Source of the DNA: Mesostigma viride
Lineage: Eukaryota; Streptophyta; Mesostigmatophyceae; Mesostigmatales; Mesostigmataceae
Assembly (NCBI GenBank): GCA_009746045.1
Contig: RPFO01000034.1
Coordinates: 124,001-188,000 of the forward strand
Length of the DNA: 64,000 bases
Direction of reading: 5' to 3'
A model generated the notes under the pieces. The model was not told the DNA's origin. It searched no databases and saw nothing but the letters and a program-made list of their open reading frames with translations. The position numbers and the translations under genes were made by a program. Below, in pieces: positions 37,423 to 48,002 of the stretch (position 1 is the stretch's first letter; every line of letters begins with the position of its first letter).

Positions 37423-38067
37423 CTGTCAGCATGCAGGACATCTCTGTGGCAGCACGTGATGACATACATGACATCCCACAGGTAAATTACCCACCAATTT
37501 TAACCAGCAACTAATTTACCTTGTAACCAGTACCAAAAATTACCTCCTCCCCTCAGCATGTAGAACATTGCCTACAACGCCAGCAGCGATCCTCAACAAG
37601 CAGAACATTCTCTAGAATGCTAGCAGAGATCCTGTGAGCTGTGTGACGCGGCACACTAGAATATTGATGATGATGCGGCGGCAGATCATTGTATGCTCCG
37701 TGGGTAGTCTCAAAAGGTGTAATCTCAGAATGGGTAATGCTATGTATGTCATTATGTGCCTTGCAGTGTTATAAATACCTGGCCAATCACAGCTGAGGTG
37801 GACACAAACAAACATAAGGTTTGTACACGTGGCTCGTTCACAATCCATTCATGATGACACGGTGCGCATCACCATCATCGTACCATTGCCAGCAGCATTG
37901 AAACATTGCAGTGCTGTACGCTTGTGCGCTGTGGTGGGCAGTGGCTGCATGTGGCCTACAATGACTGGGCACCCGTAACCACGTGTGCTCTCCTGGGCAA
38001 GCATGACCATCACCGTTGTTATCACCACCCCCAAAACCCAGTGCACTCGGCCATGAAGCACCCAGAT
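37423..38067. other. Between genes, nothing firm
   Basis: Open frames are short and lack domains. Upstream exons of the GRAM-like gene or a 3' exon of the membrane-protein gene could lie here. Confidence 0.35.
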
Positions 38068-38850
38068 TCAACCCAAGGACCTACCGGCCATCAGCAGGCT
38101 AGTCCGGGCCTGGGGAAACCGTGTCTGAAACATGTGGGCGGTCGGGCCGGAGATGCCAACGGACGCGCCGCCGGCACCGGCGGTCTTCCCGCCCATGTTT
38201 TGGGTGAATGACGAGAACAGCATGGCAATCCAGACCAGGTTCATCATGGCTCCCGGGTTGAGGACAGGGAAGAGCCATTCCGAGACAAGCGCGATGATAG
38301 GCAGCCAGAACATGACGCGGGTCCGGTTGATGTTAGGGACGAGGATGTCCTTGAGGTTGAACGGTTTCGATGCCGATGCTCCGGCGGTGCCCATGGAGCC
38401 GCCCGCGCCTGCAGCCGCACCGAAAGCGGCGGCGGCCGGTTCTCGCCCTTGGCCCGCATTAACCAGTTTCGAAACCTCCGCCCACGCTTTCTTCCCAGGC
38501 GGCGTCATTGCTAGCGCCAACGTGCTCGCCGCCGCGAAAGCCACTGCTAAGAGTATGGCGACTACCAGACTCTCGCCGGTGGCTCCCGCCCCCGCGGACG
38601 CCACGGTCATTGGAGCACGCAATCGGCAGACGCGTCGCGGCCTTCCCCAACCCCCCAAGTTACTCGACAGTGACAAAAAATTGCAGCCATTTATGCGTGG
38701 CAAAGTCGTCGACGCCGGCGGAAACCCATGCTTCGGCGAAAGGATGGCAATGCACGTTCTTCTCGCAATTCTATATACGCATGATGATGCGTTTAATGCA
38801 GACAGAGTGGAACATTGGGCTTTATACCGGCACAGAGTAATGGCCGCCAT
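38068..38850 (-). CDS. Membrane protein of unknown function with possible plastid transit peptide, 260 aa
   Basis: The ATG at 38850 opens a frame to a stop at 38068. The first 80 residues are rich in Arg, Ser, Ala and Leu with few acidic residues, as in plastid or mitochondrial targeting sequences. Three hydrophobic segments follow: ESLVVAILLAVAFAAASTLA, VMFWLPIIALVSEWLFPVL and MMNLVWIAMLFSSF. Between them lies a Gly/Ala-rich linker and FNLKDILVPNINRTR. The opposite-strand frame (38132-38905) is its shadow. A donor-like GTAGGT near 38077 leaves open a further 3' exon. The protein family is not recognised. Confidence 0.5.
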   Translation of the reverse strand: MAAITLCRYKAQCSTLSALNASSCVYRIARRTCIAILSPKHGFPPASTTLPRINGCNFLSLSSNLGGWGRPRRVCRLRAPMTVASAGAGATGESLVVAILLAVAFAAASTLALAMTPPGKKAWAEVSKLVNAGQGREPAAAAFGAAAGAGGSMGTAGASASKPFNLKDILVPNINRTRVMFWLPIIALVSEWLFPVLNPGAMMNLVWIAMLFSSFTQNMGGKTAGAGGASVGISGPTAHMFQTRFPQARTSLLMAGRSLG

Positions 38851-39984
38851 TGGTGAAGCAGAGAGTATCGGAAAGAAACCCGAGCGTAAATGTCGCGGTG
38901 AATAATCAATTAAACTCCTGCCATTGCTGCCCCACTAACAAATGCGGTGAAATAATCTGCTTGAATTGTAGGGCAGAAAACAACACTTTACCATCTGGGA
39001 GGGCACTAATGCATCCTAAATGGTGCGCGGCCGAATTTCCAGCGGTTGAGCTGCACGCGGGGACGAGAGCGCCATTACTAAGCAGTCTAAGCTCATACAG
39101 CAGTCTTTAGCTCATACACGTGCGTCAGGCTGAGGCGAGTGTTTGAGCTGATGCAGTGATGACTGATGCCACACGGTTGCAGGTGCCAGCGTTCAGGGTG
39201 AACTATACTGTAGGTGATACCCAAGAGTATCTTACATACTTTGGCAAAAAGCGAAACATTTCAACGTAAATGTTTTTCCCATAAAGTTTACGAACATTTA
39301 CCACATTCGCAGCCTGAAGGCTTGCAAAAATAATGTACTTTAAAACTAAAATTTAAAAATTTAAAGAAAACATTAGTGTTGTCAGTTGTGTGCTTTCTGT
39401 TTTCCGGGTAAATGGGTCTTTTTTTAACCAATAAGAATATCTCATACCACAGCATACCACTGACCAGCTATTTGTACCTACATTAAGATCTTTTGCCCAA
39501 AACTAGCCCTGCGAAACCACCTGAAATTCCTAAATCCAGGGTCTCAAGATCTTAAACCTGGGAATCTTAAACGTGGGGGGGGGGGTGTATGGACAGCGGC
39601 CCGGCGCGTGGCCCCGAGATCTTTTTTGTGCTACCCGCGAAAGGCGCCGGCGCGGCGCGGTGGAGGGCGCGCAAACGGGATGCACGATCGGGCACGTGGC
39701 AGTGCCCCTACTTCCCTATCTCACCCGTCGCGTACCTGGTGTGACCTGGTCATCCAGCCGCCTAGCGCCCTGTCCACCGCGAGCCTGGAACCCGCCAGCA
39801 AAGACGACACAAGCGAGTGCTTTGCCGAAGGTGGATATGCCCTTGCCTTGACAAGTGCGCGTGCCAAGAAGGTGACTGGCGTGGCCATTTTAGGGTGTAA
39901 TCAGCCGGTGGCAGCTCGAGGCTTTGAGCTTGGCAAAGGGCCCGCGCGTGGTGCGATAGGGGAGGACGCGCGTAGGCGGTCACA
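38851..39984. other. Divergent intergenic region between the membrane-protein gene and Sec61 alpha
   Basis: AT-rich at 39190-39480, then GC-rich up to the Sec61 ATG. It probably holds both promoters, but no motif can be assigned. The plus-strand frame 39608-39988 overlaps the Sec61 start in another frame and is not called. Confidence 0.45.
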
Positions 39985-42900
39985 ATGAGTAGCGGCGGTT
40001 TCCGTGTGCTGCACCTGGTGCGCCCCTTCTTGTCCATTCTGCCCGAGGTGCAGAGCGCGGACAGGAAAGTGCCGTTCCGGGAGAAAGTCCTCTACACAGC
40101 GGTAGCACTGTTTATTTTCTTGGTGTGCGGGCAGCTGCCCCTCTATGGCATCCAGAACAATGTTGGTTCAGATCCCTTCTACTGGTTGCGTGTCATCCTG
40201 GCGTCAAACAGAGGCACATGCATGGAACTCGGCATCAGCCCGATTGTTACCTCAGGCCTTGTCATGCAGCTGCTGGCAGGCTCTAAAATCATTGAAGTCG
40301 ATAACAGCGTGAAGGAGGACAGGACACTGCTGTAAGTTGCAGTCACCGTCTGTTCTGCGTTTATCGACTTCTTTCCGTTCGGGGGTACTCAAACACGATT
40401 TTGGATACTAAAGGTGTAACGTTAAGTTCTAAACCACTTCTCGTTGTCCTTAGGAATGGAGCTCAGAAGCTTCTCGGCGTCCTCATCACCATCGGCGAGG
40501 CTGTGGCGTACGTCCTGTCCGGCATGTACGGAGATGTCCGGGACTTGGGGGCCGGCAATGCTATCCTGATCATCCTCCAGCTGTTCATGGCGGGCATCAT
40601 CGTCATCTGCCTGGATGAGCTGCTGCAGAAGGGCCATGGCCTCGGATCCGGAATTTCGCTGTTCATCGCCACCAACATCTGGTAAGGGGGCAATGAATGT
40701 GACAGCAGTGCGCCAGGGATGGGAGGATGGGATTCCATTGTGCACAAGCTATTATTAGTAACACGTATATGATGGTTCACGAATGAGCTTTTTTTTTCAA
40801 TTGTGATGACCTGTACGGTCTCCCGGATTCATGTTGTATTGCGTTGCGGTGGCAAGTGCAAGTTTGGTGGCTCCTTTTGATACCATGGATGATCCCTGCC
40901 TGTGTTACCGGCCATGACTTCAGCGATTTCTGTGTGGCTGCTGCCCCTCACGTGCAATAACCGCCCCTTCACTTCGGTTGGGGATGAATGCCCCCCCTCG
41001 CACGTTGATGTGTCCGTAGGGGGGAGCGTACAACATGATTGCAATCAGGGCGCTGCCTTGCGAAGCCGTAGTAGCGCTGCAAGTAGAAGCCTTGTGATTG
41101 GATAACTGTGCTGCTGTCTGAGGTGTCGGTGAGCGGGTAGGTGGGAGGGTGGTGTGTTAGAAGAGTGGGGTGGAGTTGGGCGGTGGGGTGGGGGGTGAGG
41201 GGGAAGAGGGGGGAAGGGAAACGGGAGCCGCGCTGTCATGTCACCTCTTCAGATGGCAGCCTTGCTATTGGATCACTGTTTTTTTCGGTGCAGCATGGCT
41301 GCCGATCATCTGTAGGCTTTTACGCACATTCTTTTTTCAATAATTGCCTGTTTTCCCTGCCACATACCTCGGCTATCCTCCCATGAGAATGCCGTCGGAA
41401 TCCATGGTGACCAAACGCCAACGAGACTAACCAAGCTGTGCCAAACTTCTTGCCTCGTGCTGCACCACCTTGCACCTTGCCTTGCGCTGCACCGCCCTGC
41501 CTCTCGCCCCACGCTCCCCCCCGGCAGCGAGAACATCATCTGGAAGGCGTTCAGCCCCACGACCATCAACCAGGGGCGCGGTGCCGAGTTTGAGGGCGCG
41601 ATCATCGCGCTCTTCCACCTGCTCATCACGCGCACGGACAAGGTGCGCGCGCTGAAGGAGGCCTTCTACCGCCAAAACCTGCCCAACGTCGCCAACCTGA
41701 TGGCCACCGTCGTCGTCTTTCTGATCGTGATCTATTTCCAAGGCTTCCGCGTCGACCTGCCCGTCCGGTCACGGCGGCAGCGCGGCCAGCAGGGCTCGTA
41801 CCCGATCAAGCTGTTCTACACGTCCAACATGCCCATCATCCTCCAGTCGGCGCTCGTGTCCAACCTCTACTTCATCTCGCAGGTGGGTGGGAGGGGGACA
41901 ATTTTTAGCTATCGCTAGTTTAGGGTATGTCGACAAACGGTCCTTAGACACCGGGAAAGTATATGTTTGCATGGGCAAGCATAGGTGCGCAACCTGTACT
42001 CCATTTCATGTTGGTGGGTGGCAGGGGACGGGGAAATGGGGTGCAGTTGCGTGAGAAAGCCTGCCCTGCAGTCCACCATCTGGTATTCGAGGTTTCGAGA
42101 AAGTCCCGTGCTCCTTGGTTTACTTTTGAAATCTGCAGATGTGGCTCCCCTGCCTGCTGTGTGAGGATTGGACTGTGGGTGGAAGTATTGTTTTCTTCTG
42201 CTTGTACAACCCTCCAGCTTATATACGGTATTTTACTTTTGGTTGTATGTGTTGTTTTTGTTACTCTTTTGAAGGTAGCTCTTTTTGTCTGATTGTGTGC
42301 CATTAAACCCTGAAGGTGCCCCAACAGCTGTATTGGCCATTTGCCTGCTGGGCTATTTTGTTAATATTTCTTCCATACTGTTTTGGTGCTTGGAAGTCGG
42401 TTCGGGCTGTATGGATGATGCAAGAAAGTAAGGGGTTTATCTGCAACGCTCTCTTTTGAGGGTGCATTGAAGAACCACTACTAAATTGTACTTCTGACAT
42501 ACCAAGCTCAACTCCTGCTGTTCCCACAAGCGTTTTATCGTGCTGCTGCCTTGTGGCCGTACCTGGGGCTTTTCAGGATGTCATCTGCACAGTACGTTCA
42601 TGTCCCCTATGAATAGCTCTTTTGGTTTGTGCCCCCCTTTGTTCTTTTTGTTGGGCAGTTGCCTGGATAATAATGTGGGCTGGTGAATGATGAAAGAAGA
42701 CATCTGCACCACCTTTCGGGGTGGGATGAGGTTTTAAAAACGTCTTCAAAGTGGAATCTCATTACCTGACGCCTGCCTCAGTCCTTGCTGTTATATGCCT
42801 GTTATTTTTGTTATTGTCGTCCTGACGATTGTGACCATCGATTGTACTGGTCTGTTTTTGTTCTTGGTGTTTTCTTTTTTTGTAATGGCGTTGTTTTTTT

Positions 42901-45900
42901 TTTTTGTTTTTTTTTTTGTTTTTGTAATGGCGTTTGATAGCATTTATCTGGGTCGATGGCATTGCTATCGAGATGTGGATGACGACCAGAAGATTAGGGA
43001 CATCTGCACCACGCCCTCAGGGGGGCTGGGTTGAAGAGGAACGTCTTGATGGGAATCTCTCTGACACATTTCGGGGTTATGTGACAGCAGATGGCTTTAG
43101 TGTGCTTCTGTTATCGTCTTTATTTCTAAAAGACCAGTGGGAAGGTGAATGATGAAAGAGGACAACTGCACTGCTTTTGCGAGCAGGGTGAAGTTTTAAA
43201 CGTCTTCAAAGTGGAATCTCATTACCTGACACCTAAATTACTCTGTAGATTTCAGAGTGATTCTGGAGTTCATGTTTTCTAGTTTAACTATAATTTGATC
43301 CTTGTGTCCTTAACGGGAAGTTGGTGGTGGTTGAGTCGATTTTGAATGTGGATGATGATCAAAAGATTAGGGACATCTGCACCAACCCCTCAGGGGGGAT
43401 GGGTTGAAGAGGAACGTCTTGATGGGAATCTCTCTGACACATTCAATCATCTTGGTCATGTTCAAGTTATTGGTCACGATTGCCAATACGCTTCTCCTGT
43501 CTTCATTACGATTTTATTCCCCCCCCTCCCCCCATTCCCCCCTCATTTCAATCCTGGTGTTAGTGTATACATGGATGTTTGTTCTAGTTGGTTTGGGCAA
43601 GTAAATATGCGTACAGGTGAGTAAGTGCTTAATTGGCTTGTGTGTGCCAAGTGCAAGTTGAAAGCCATGGTTGAACTTGCTATTATTAGAAGGTGTAATG
43701 CTGGGAACACCGGGCTGTGGATGACGACCAAAAAGATTAGGGACATCTGCACCACCCCCTCCAGGGGGCTGGGTTGAAGAGGAACGTCTTGATGGGAATC
43801 TCTCTGACACATTCGGGGGTTATGTGACAGCAGACGGCTTTAGTGTGCTTCTGTTATTGCCTTCATTTCTAAAAGACCAGTGGGGAGGTGAATGATGAAA
43901 GAGGACAACTGCACTGCTTTTGCGAGCAGGGTGAAGTTTTAAACGTCTTCAAAGTGGAATCTCATTACCTGACACCTGCATTATCTCTGGTTTGCCCTTG
44001 TTGCTGTTGCTGTTGCTGTTGCTTTAAAAGAACATGTAACAAGCCGTTGTTTTTGTACACCGTGCTTGTGCAAGCGGATGCTTGTTGTATGATATTGGGA
44101 TGTGGATGATGATTAAAAGATTAGGGACATCTGCACCACTCCCTCAGGGGGGATGGGTTGAAGAGGAACGTCTTGATGGGAATCTCTCTGACACATCCAA
44201 TAGGAGGATATCAAATGTAGATTGTTTCACCTATGTTATACATGTATTTCTTTCTTTTTTTTCTTATTCTGGTTTATTCCATTACGGCGCCTGTCTCCCT
44301 CTTGCACTTACCCTCGCTCCTTCCCTCCAGCTCCTGTACAAGAAGTACGGCGGTTACTTCATCGTGCAGCTGCTGGGCAAATGGCAAGAGAGCGAGTACT
44401 CGAGCAGCGGCCAGCTCATCCCCGTTGGGGGCCTCGTCTACTACCTGTCGCCCCCGCAGAGGTGCGTGAAACAAAAATAAGAAACAAATGAGAGACAAAA
44501 AGATAGGGAAAATGTGTACAAAGAAAACAAAAGCGGTGCCGCTCCACCCGTCCCATGCGGGCCCTTGAAATGAACTGAAGTCTTGCACGCCTCCATTGGG
44601 GACGTCACATAGACCTGTCTTTGTAGAATTACGCCGTCCTCGGTGGATTTGGATGCTTCCCCTGTACCCAGCAGGTAGCAGATAAACAGCTATATAGCTA
44701 TATAAATATTGTCTAGAAGAATATGTTCTTAAAACCTGCCCAGCCTGCCCTGTACTGACCATGTGCTATTGAACCCACCACACCACACCACACCACGTAA
44801 ACGCTCCTGTGCGCACGCAAACCCATCCGCCCACTACCCTCCTGCAGCCTGACGGACATCGCGCACAACCCGACGCACGCGCTCTTCTACCTGGTCTTCA
44901 TGCTGTCGGCGTGTGCGCTCTTCTCCAAGACGTGGATCGAAGTGTCGGGGTCGTCCGCCAAGGACGTCGCAAAGCAGCTCAAGGTTAGCATGGCAGAGTT
45001 TCATCTAGGTATAGATCAGATTGTGTATCACAATCTTGTTGTCCCATCGACAGTTCAGATTGTTTAAGTTATGAGTGGGGTGATGAAAGGTGTTGCCAAG
45101 CAGCTCAATGTAGGTTAGAATCACAAGATTAGTATGGGTTGGAGGTCGCAGATGAAGTATAGTGTGAAAGTGGAGATAGGTAGGAGATTTTAGATCATAT
45201 AAGATACTCTGTGGAGTAGGGGTTTTGAAGGACATGCATAAACTTGTTAGTACTGGTGAGTGAGCATCGCTGGGTAAATATTGGTCCGGATCCTTGAGAG
45301 CCGGGCGGCAAAAGGATTCTGGCCAATATTTGTACTATAGTGGGTGTGTCAGGTGTCAGGTGCTAGCACATCATGAGCTCTTGCTGCCATGTCTCGGTCG
45401 CCACTTCCTGCCTCCAGTTCTCCCCGCGCACCGTCTCGCCTGCCTCCCTTCATCCCCGCCTCTATCACTGCCTCCCTCTTCCCCTGCCTCCATCGCCGCC
45501 TGCCTAGCTCTGCCTTGTCCCCCACCTTCCTCCACCTCTCTCTCCCCGTCCTTCTCCGCCTCACTATGCCGCCTTTCCCTGCTCCCCCTTTTTTACCCGC
45601 CCTCCTCTCCTTCGCCTCCTCCCTCCCCCCCTCTGCTTTCCTCTCCCCATCCTCCCTGCCTCCCTCCCCCCTATCTTGCGCAGGACCAACAAATGTTTAT
45701 GCAGGGCCACCGCGAGAGCAGCCTCCAGAAGGAGCTCAACCGCTACATCCCGACGGCGGCCGCGTTCGGCGGCATGTGCATCGGCGCGCTCACCGTGGTC
45801 GCCGACTTCATGGGCGCCATTGGCTCTGGGACGGGAATCCTGCTCGCCGTCACCATCGTGTACCAGTACTTTGAGATGTTTGACAAGGAGCGCGCGAGCG

Positions 45901-45923
45901 AGATTGGGCTGTTCGGGTTCTAG
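39985..45923 (+). CDS. SEC61A: Sec61 alpha, channel subunit of the ER protein translocon, complete, 478 aa
   Basis: Six exons: 39985-40331, 40454-40681, 41528-41882, 44331-44461, 44848-44983 and 45684-45923 (TAG). All introns are GT-AG and every phase fits. The protein starts [20 protein letters not shown], carries [44 protein letters not shown], the cytosolic-loop segment [19 protein letters not shown] and [20 protein letters not shown], and ends SEIGLFGF. Length and sequence match the plant and animal family (about 475 aa, ten membrane helices). It forms the Sec61/SecY channel with the beta and gamma subunits in the ER membrane. Intron 3 is unusually long (2.45 kb) and hosts the snoRNA-like cluster, so the transcript probably also supplies snoRNAs. 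Confidence 0.96.
41862..42022 (+). repeat. Second copy of Sec61 exon 3 end and donor inside intron 3
   Basis: The exon end CAACCTCTACTTCATCTCGC with donor GTGGGTGGGAGGGGGA (41862-41898) has a diverged copy at about 41988-42022: CAACCTGTACTCCATTTCAT, then GTTGGTGGGTGGCAGGGGA. The spacing is about 125 bp. Confidence 0.65.
42412..42499 (+). ncRNA. Box C/D snoRNA candidate, outlier copy
   Basis: C-like box GATGATG (42414-42420), D box CTGA (42494-42497), and internal ATCTGC (D'-like) and TTGAAGA (C'-like) in the same layout as the snoRNA-like units downstream. Its guides differ from theirs. The sequence before box D, TAAATTGTACTT, has only a partial match to SSU rRNA as I remember it. Confidence 0.4.
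42684..42772 (+). ncRNA. Box C/D snoRNA-like unit A1 in Sec61 intron 3
   Basis: C box ATGATGA (42687-42693), D box CTGA (42766-42769), about 80 nt apart. Internal CATCTGCACC (shared with B units) and GGGATGAGG give a D'/C' pair. The guide before box D reads AGTGGAATCTCATTAC. It resembles the antisense of the conserved LSU rRNA segment (AGTGGGAATCTCGTTA) apart from one deletion and one substitution. Confidence 0.7.
42974..43067 (+). ncRNA. Box C/D snoRNA-like unit B1
   Basis: C box GATGACGA (42978-42985, one change from consensus), D box CTGA (43061-43064). Internal CATCTGC and TTGAAGA serve as D'/C'. The guide upstream of box D is TGGGAATCTC, a perfect 10-nt antisense match to the universally conserved LSU rRNA stretch GAGATTCCCA. 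The guide upstream of D' contains TAGGGACA, antisense to the neighbouring TGTCCCT(A). A double-guide 2'-O-methylation snoRNA is the natural reading. Confidence 0.75.
43146..43232 (+). ncRNA. Box C/D snoRNA-like unit A2
   Basis: C box ATGATGA (43149-43155), D box CTGA (43226-43229). Same guide as A1 before box D (AGTGGAATCTCATTAC). The middle part differs from A1 (ACTGCTTTTGCGAGCAGGGT), where GCTTTTGCGAGC can form a small hairpin. Confidence 0.7.
43347..43440 (+). ncRNA. Box C/D snoRNA-like unit B2
   Basis: C box GATGATGA (43351-43358), D box CTGA (43434-43437). Both guides (TAGGGACA and TGGGAATCTC) are identical to B1. The central CCCCTCAGGGGGG can form a hairpin. Confidence 0.75.
43716..43810 (+). 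ncRNA. Box C/D snoRNA-like unit B3
   Basis: C box GATGACGA (43720-43727), D box CTGA (43804-43807). Same guides as B1. B1-A2 and B3-A3 with their spacers form a duplicated block of about 260 bp. Confidence 0.75.
43889..43975 (+). ncRNA. Box C/D snoRNA-like unit A3
   Basis: C box ATGATGA (43892-43898), D box CTGA (43969-43972). Nearly identical to A2. Confidence 0.7.
44101..44194 (+). ncRNA. Box C/D snoRNA-like unit B4
   Basis: C box GATGATGA (44105-44112), D box CTGA (44188-44191). Guides as in B1 and B2. It lies about 135 nt upstream of the exon 4 acceptor. Confidence 0.75.
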
Positions 45924-46804
45924 GGTGAGGTAGTATCTCTTGATGGTTGAGCAAGACATTCTAGGGCCATTTGGGGCTCGTGATGCGCCCGTCCCTGGGC
46001 AGTGTGGCCTCTGTACCATGTGTTCGGGCTGTAGGGTCCATTTCAGTGCATGCATCAGAGCTGTTTGGATTACAGGGCCTGTGTCCAGGCCTGGAAAAAC
46101 ATGTAGTTTTAGTAGTTGTGATGAGGATCACGCGTCCGATCACGCGTTAGGGCGGCCGATTCAATAGTGGGCAATTGGTTGGACAGATGCTCGAGTCTAG
46201 GCAGTTCGGGCCAGGTATGCAATAAGTGGACGGGGCCCTGTAAGGAACTCTTTGCGCGATCTATCTGGGGTGCATTGGGCATTTGGACACGATTCACCCT
46301 CAGGGAGCTTGCAAAGGGCATGTCGTGGCCACGAACCGGGCACCCGCCCGGTCTGATTATGTTGTCACGCAGGTCGTTCACGGCATTTGAAGCTCTTCCC
46401 CAATCACTGCTATCACGGCTGATCAGAGCCCAGGATGTGCAGTGATTTCCTTTGACAGTGGGGCCTGAGGGTTGTGATGACGGGCAGGAGGCATGGCTGC
46501 TGTTTGCTTGGTTTTGCCAGGCGGCTTTCCACTGCAATGCATGCTGGCACAAATTTGCGGAAACGCCAAGTTTTCATGGGTGCATTTGCCTCCAGGTGCA
46601 GCCAGTAGACCCCATTGTGCCTGGACCTTGGTATAGGTGAAAGACAGCCCTAGGAGGACTAACGAGCAGGTTAGCTGTCCAACAGGGTCGTTGGTGGCGG
46701 GCAGTGGGTAAGCTACTGTGACCATCACGCCTTCTGATAACAAGGATATGATCCGTCGCACATGCCTCCACAGAGGGGGGCATTTCTCTTTTCATTAATA
46801 AGTG
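45924..46804. other. 3' flank of Sec61 alpha, no gene supported
   Basis: No domain-bearing frame or RNA was recognised before the retroelement cluster that begins at 46805. Confidence 0.45.
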
Positions 46805-46837
46805 CAATTAATTAATTAATTAATTAGGAACATAACT
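46805..46837 (-). mobile_element. Very short element B 3' tail
   Basis: ATTAATTAATTAATTAGGAA followed by CATAACTCCG, cut off by the LINE-A fragment that follows. Confidence 0.55.
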
Positions 46838-47873
46838 CCGCGCCCACACCTGGTGAGTCTCAGATGGGTCGTAACACTGTCATGGCTGTGTTTGTCGCGC
46901 GCCGGTTGATGGAGGAGGTGCGTCGCCTTCCCCCTGACAGTTTGCCGCTGGTCTTCATTTTTGTTGACTATATCAAGGCCACGTGTGTAGTCATCAAGAC
47001 ACGTGTGTAGTACTCCTACACACAGATCTCGAGTGATTTATCTAGTACCAAATCCGAAAGGCTTGCATCACTCCCCGGACAGGAGAACTTTTGCGGATGA
47101 CTGTAGGTGTAAGTTGGCGATGCCATGGTAACCGGAGACGTCCGTCCTATAGTCAGCAAAATTGGTGCGAGAGGTCCCCAGTTCGATTCCGGTCGGATTC
47201 ATTTGCAGATCGCGTTTTCCGCGTTTTCCGCGGCCCGGCACTGAACGCAAAGGTTTTCACCTTTGCGGAGTGTCTGATCAGAATATCAAGGCCTTTGACA
47301 CGGTCCTCTGGGAGGCTCTTTGGGCCATCCTAGCTCTGGATCGAGTGCCACCTGCGTTTATTGCTGCCATTCGCCGACTGTATGAGGGCTCACAGGCAGT
47401 AGTGCGGACTGCGGAAGGCACCACCCCACCATTCCCCCTTCACCACGGGGTGTGGCAAGGTTGTGTCCTGTCCCCATACCTGTTCATTATTGTCGAGGAT
47501 CACGTCATGCGCCGGGCACGTGCGCGCTTTACTGCCCTTAAGGGGTTCGAGCCAGGCTTGGACATCCTTAACGTGAAAGAGCACGGCGGGGTTAGACCTG
47601 GTTACCGCCTTGCCGACCTGATTTATGCGGATGACACCACCCTCATCGAGAGCCCCGAGCACATTCAGACCTGGCTGGACTGTCTGGGCCTGGAGGCGCG
47701 GGCGGTGGGGTTGGAGATTAGTGTCAAAACTGAGGCGATGGTGATTGGGGCCTCCAGTACACCACCGCTGCCGCGCCTGCTCGACGGGACGGAGGTCCCG
47801 TTCCGCGACCGCTTCAAGTTGTTGGGGAGCTGGCTTCCTGACACTGCCGACGATGTGGACACCCGCATCGGCC
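46838..47873 (+). pseudogene. LINE-A fragment (plus), reverse transcriptase part, with an inserted 303-bp element
   Basis: Starts within the RT domain (MGRNTVMAVFVARRLMEEV), is interrupted at 46979, and resumes at 47283 with IKAFDTVLWEALWAILALD, GVWQGCVLSPYLF and YADDTTLIESPE. It breaks at ATCGGCCTT (47873) where the tail of the minus LINE-A begins. It is probably the left half of an older copy whose right half is at 53018-53907. Confidence 0.75.
46980..47282 (+). mobile_element. 303-bp insertion with 11-bp target duplication and a tRNA-like B box
   Basis: Flanked by ATATCAAGGCC at 46969-46979 and 47283-47293, inside the LINE-A fragment. It contains CAGTTCGATTCCGG (about 47178), which fits the pol III B box. 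The preceding 60 nt could fold weakly as a tRNA. It also begins with two copies of ACGTGTGTAGT. A tRNA-derived SINE is likely, although the tRNA-like part is not at the 5' end. Confidence 0.5.
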
Positions 47874-48002
47874 TTAAAAAATTAAATTAAATTATAACAT
47901 GCCTCCGTGGGGAGGTCATGTAGCACATATTTCATGATGGATGGGGTGGAGGAAGCCGCGTGATCGAACTATCCTAACTCTATCTAGAAAAGCCTAACTA
48001 CA

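Noticed and set aside
38132-38905. 257-aa plus-strand frame
   Set aside because: It is the antisense of the minus-strand membrane protein, which has a plausible targeting sequence and hydrophobic segments; the plus frame has neither.
39608-39988. 126-aa frame just upstream of Sec61 alpha
   Set aside because: It overlaps the Sec61 start codon in another frame, is Arg/Ala-rich from GC-rich DNA and shows no domain.
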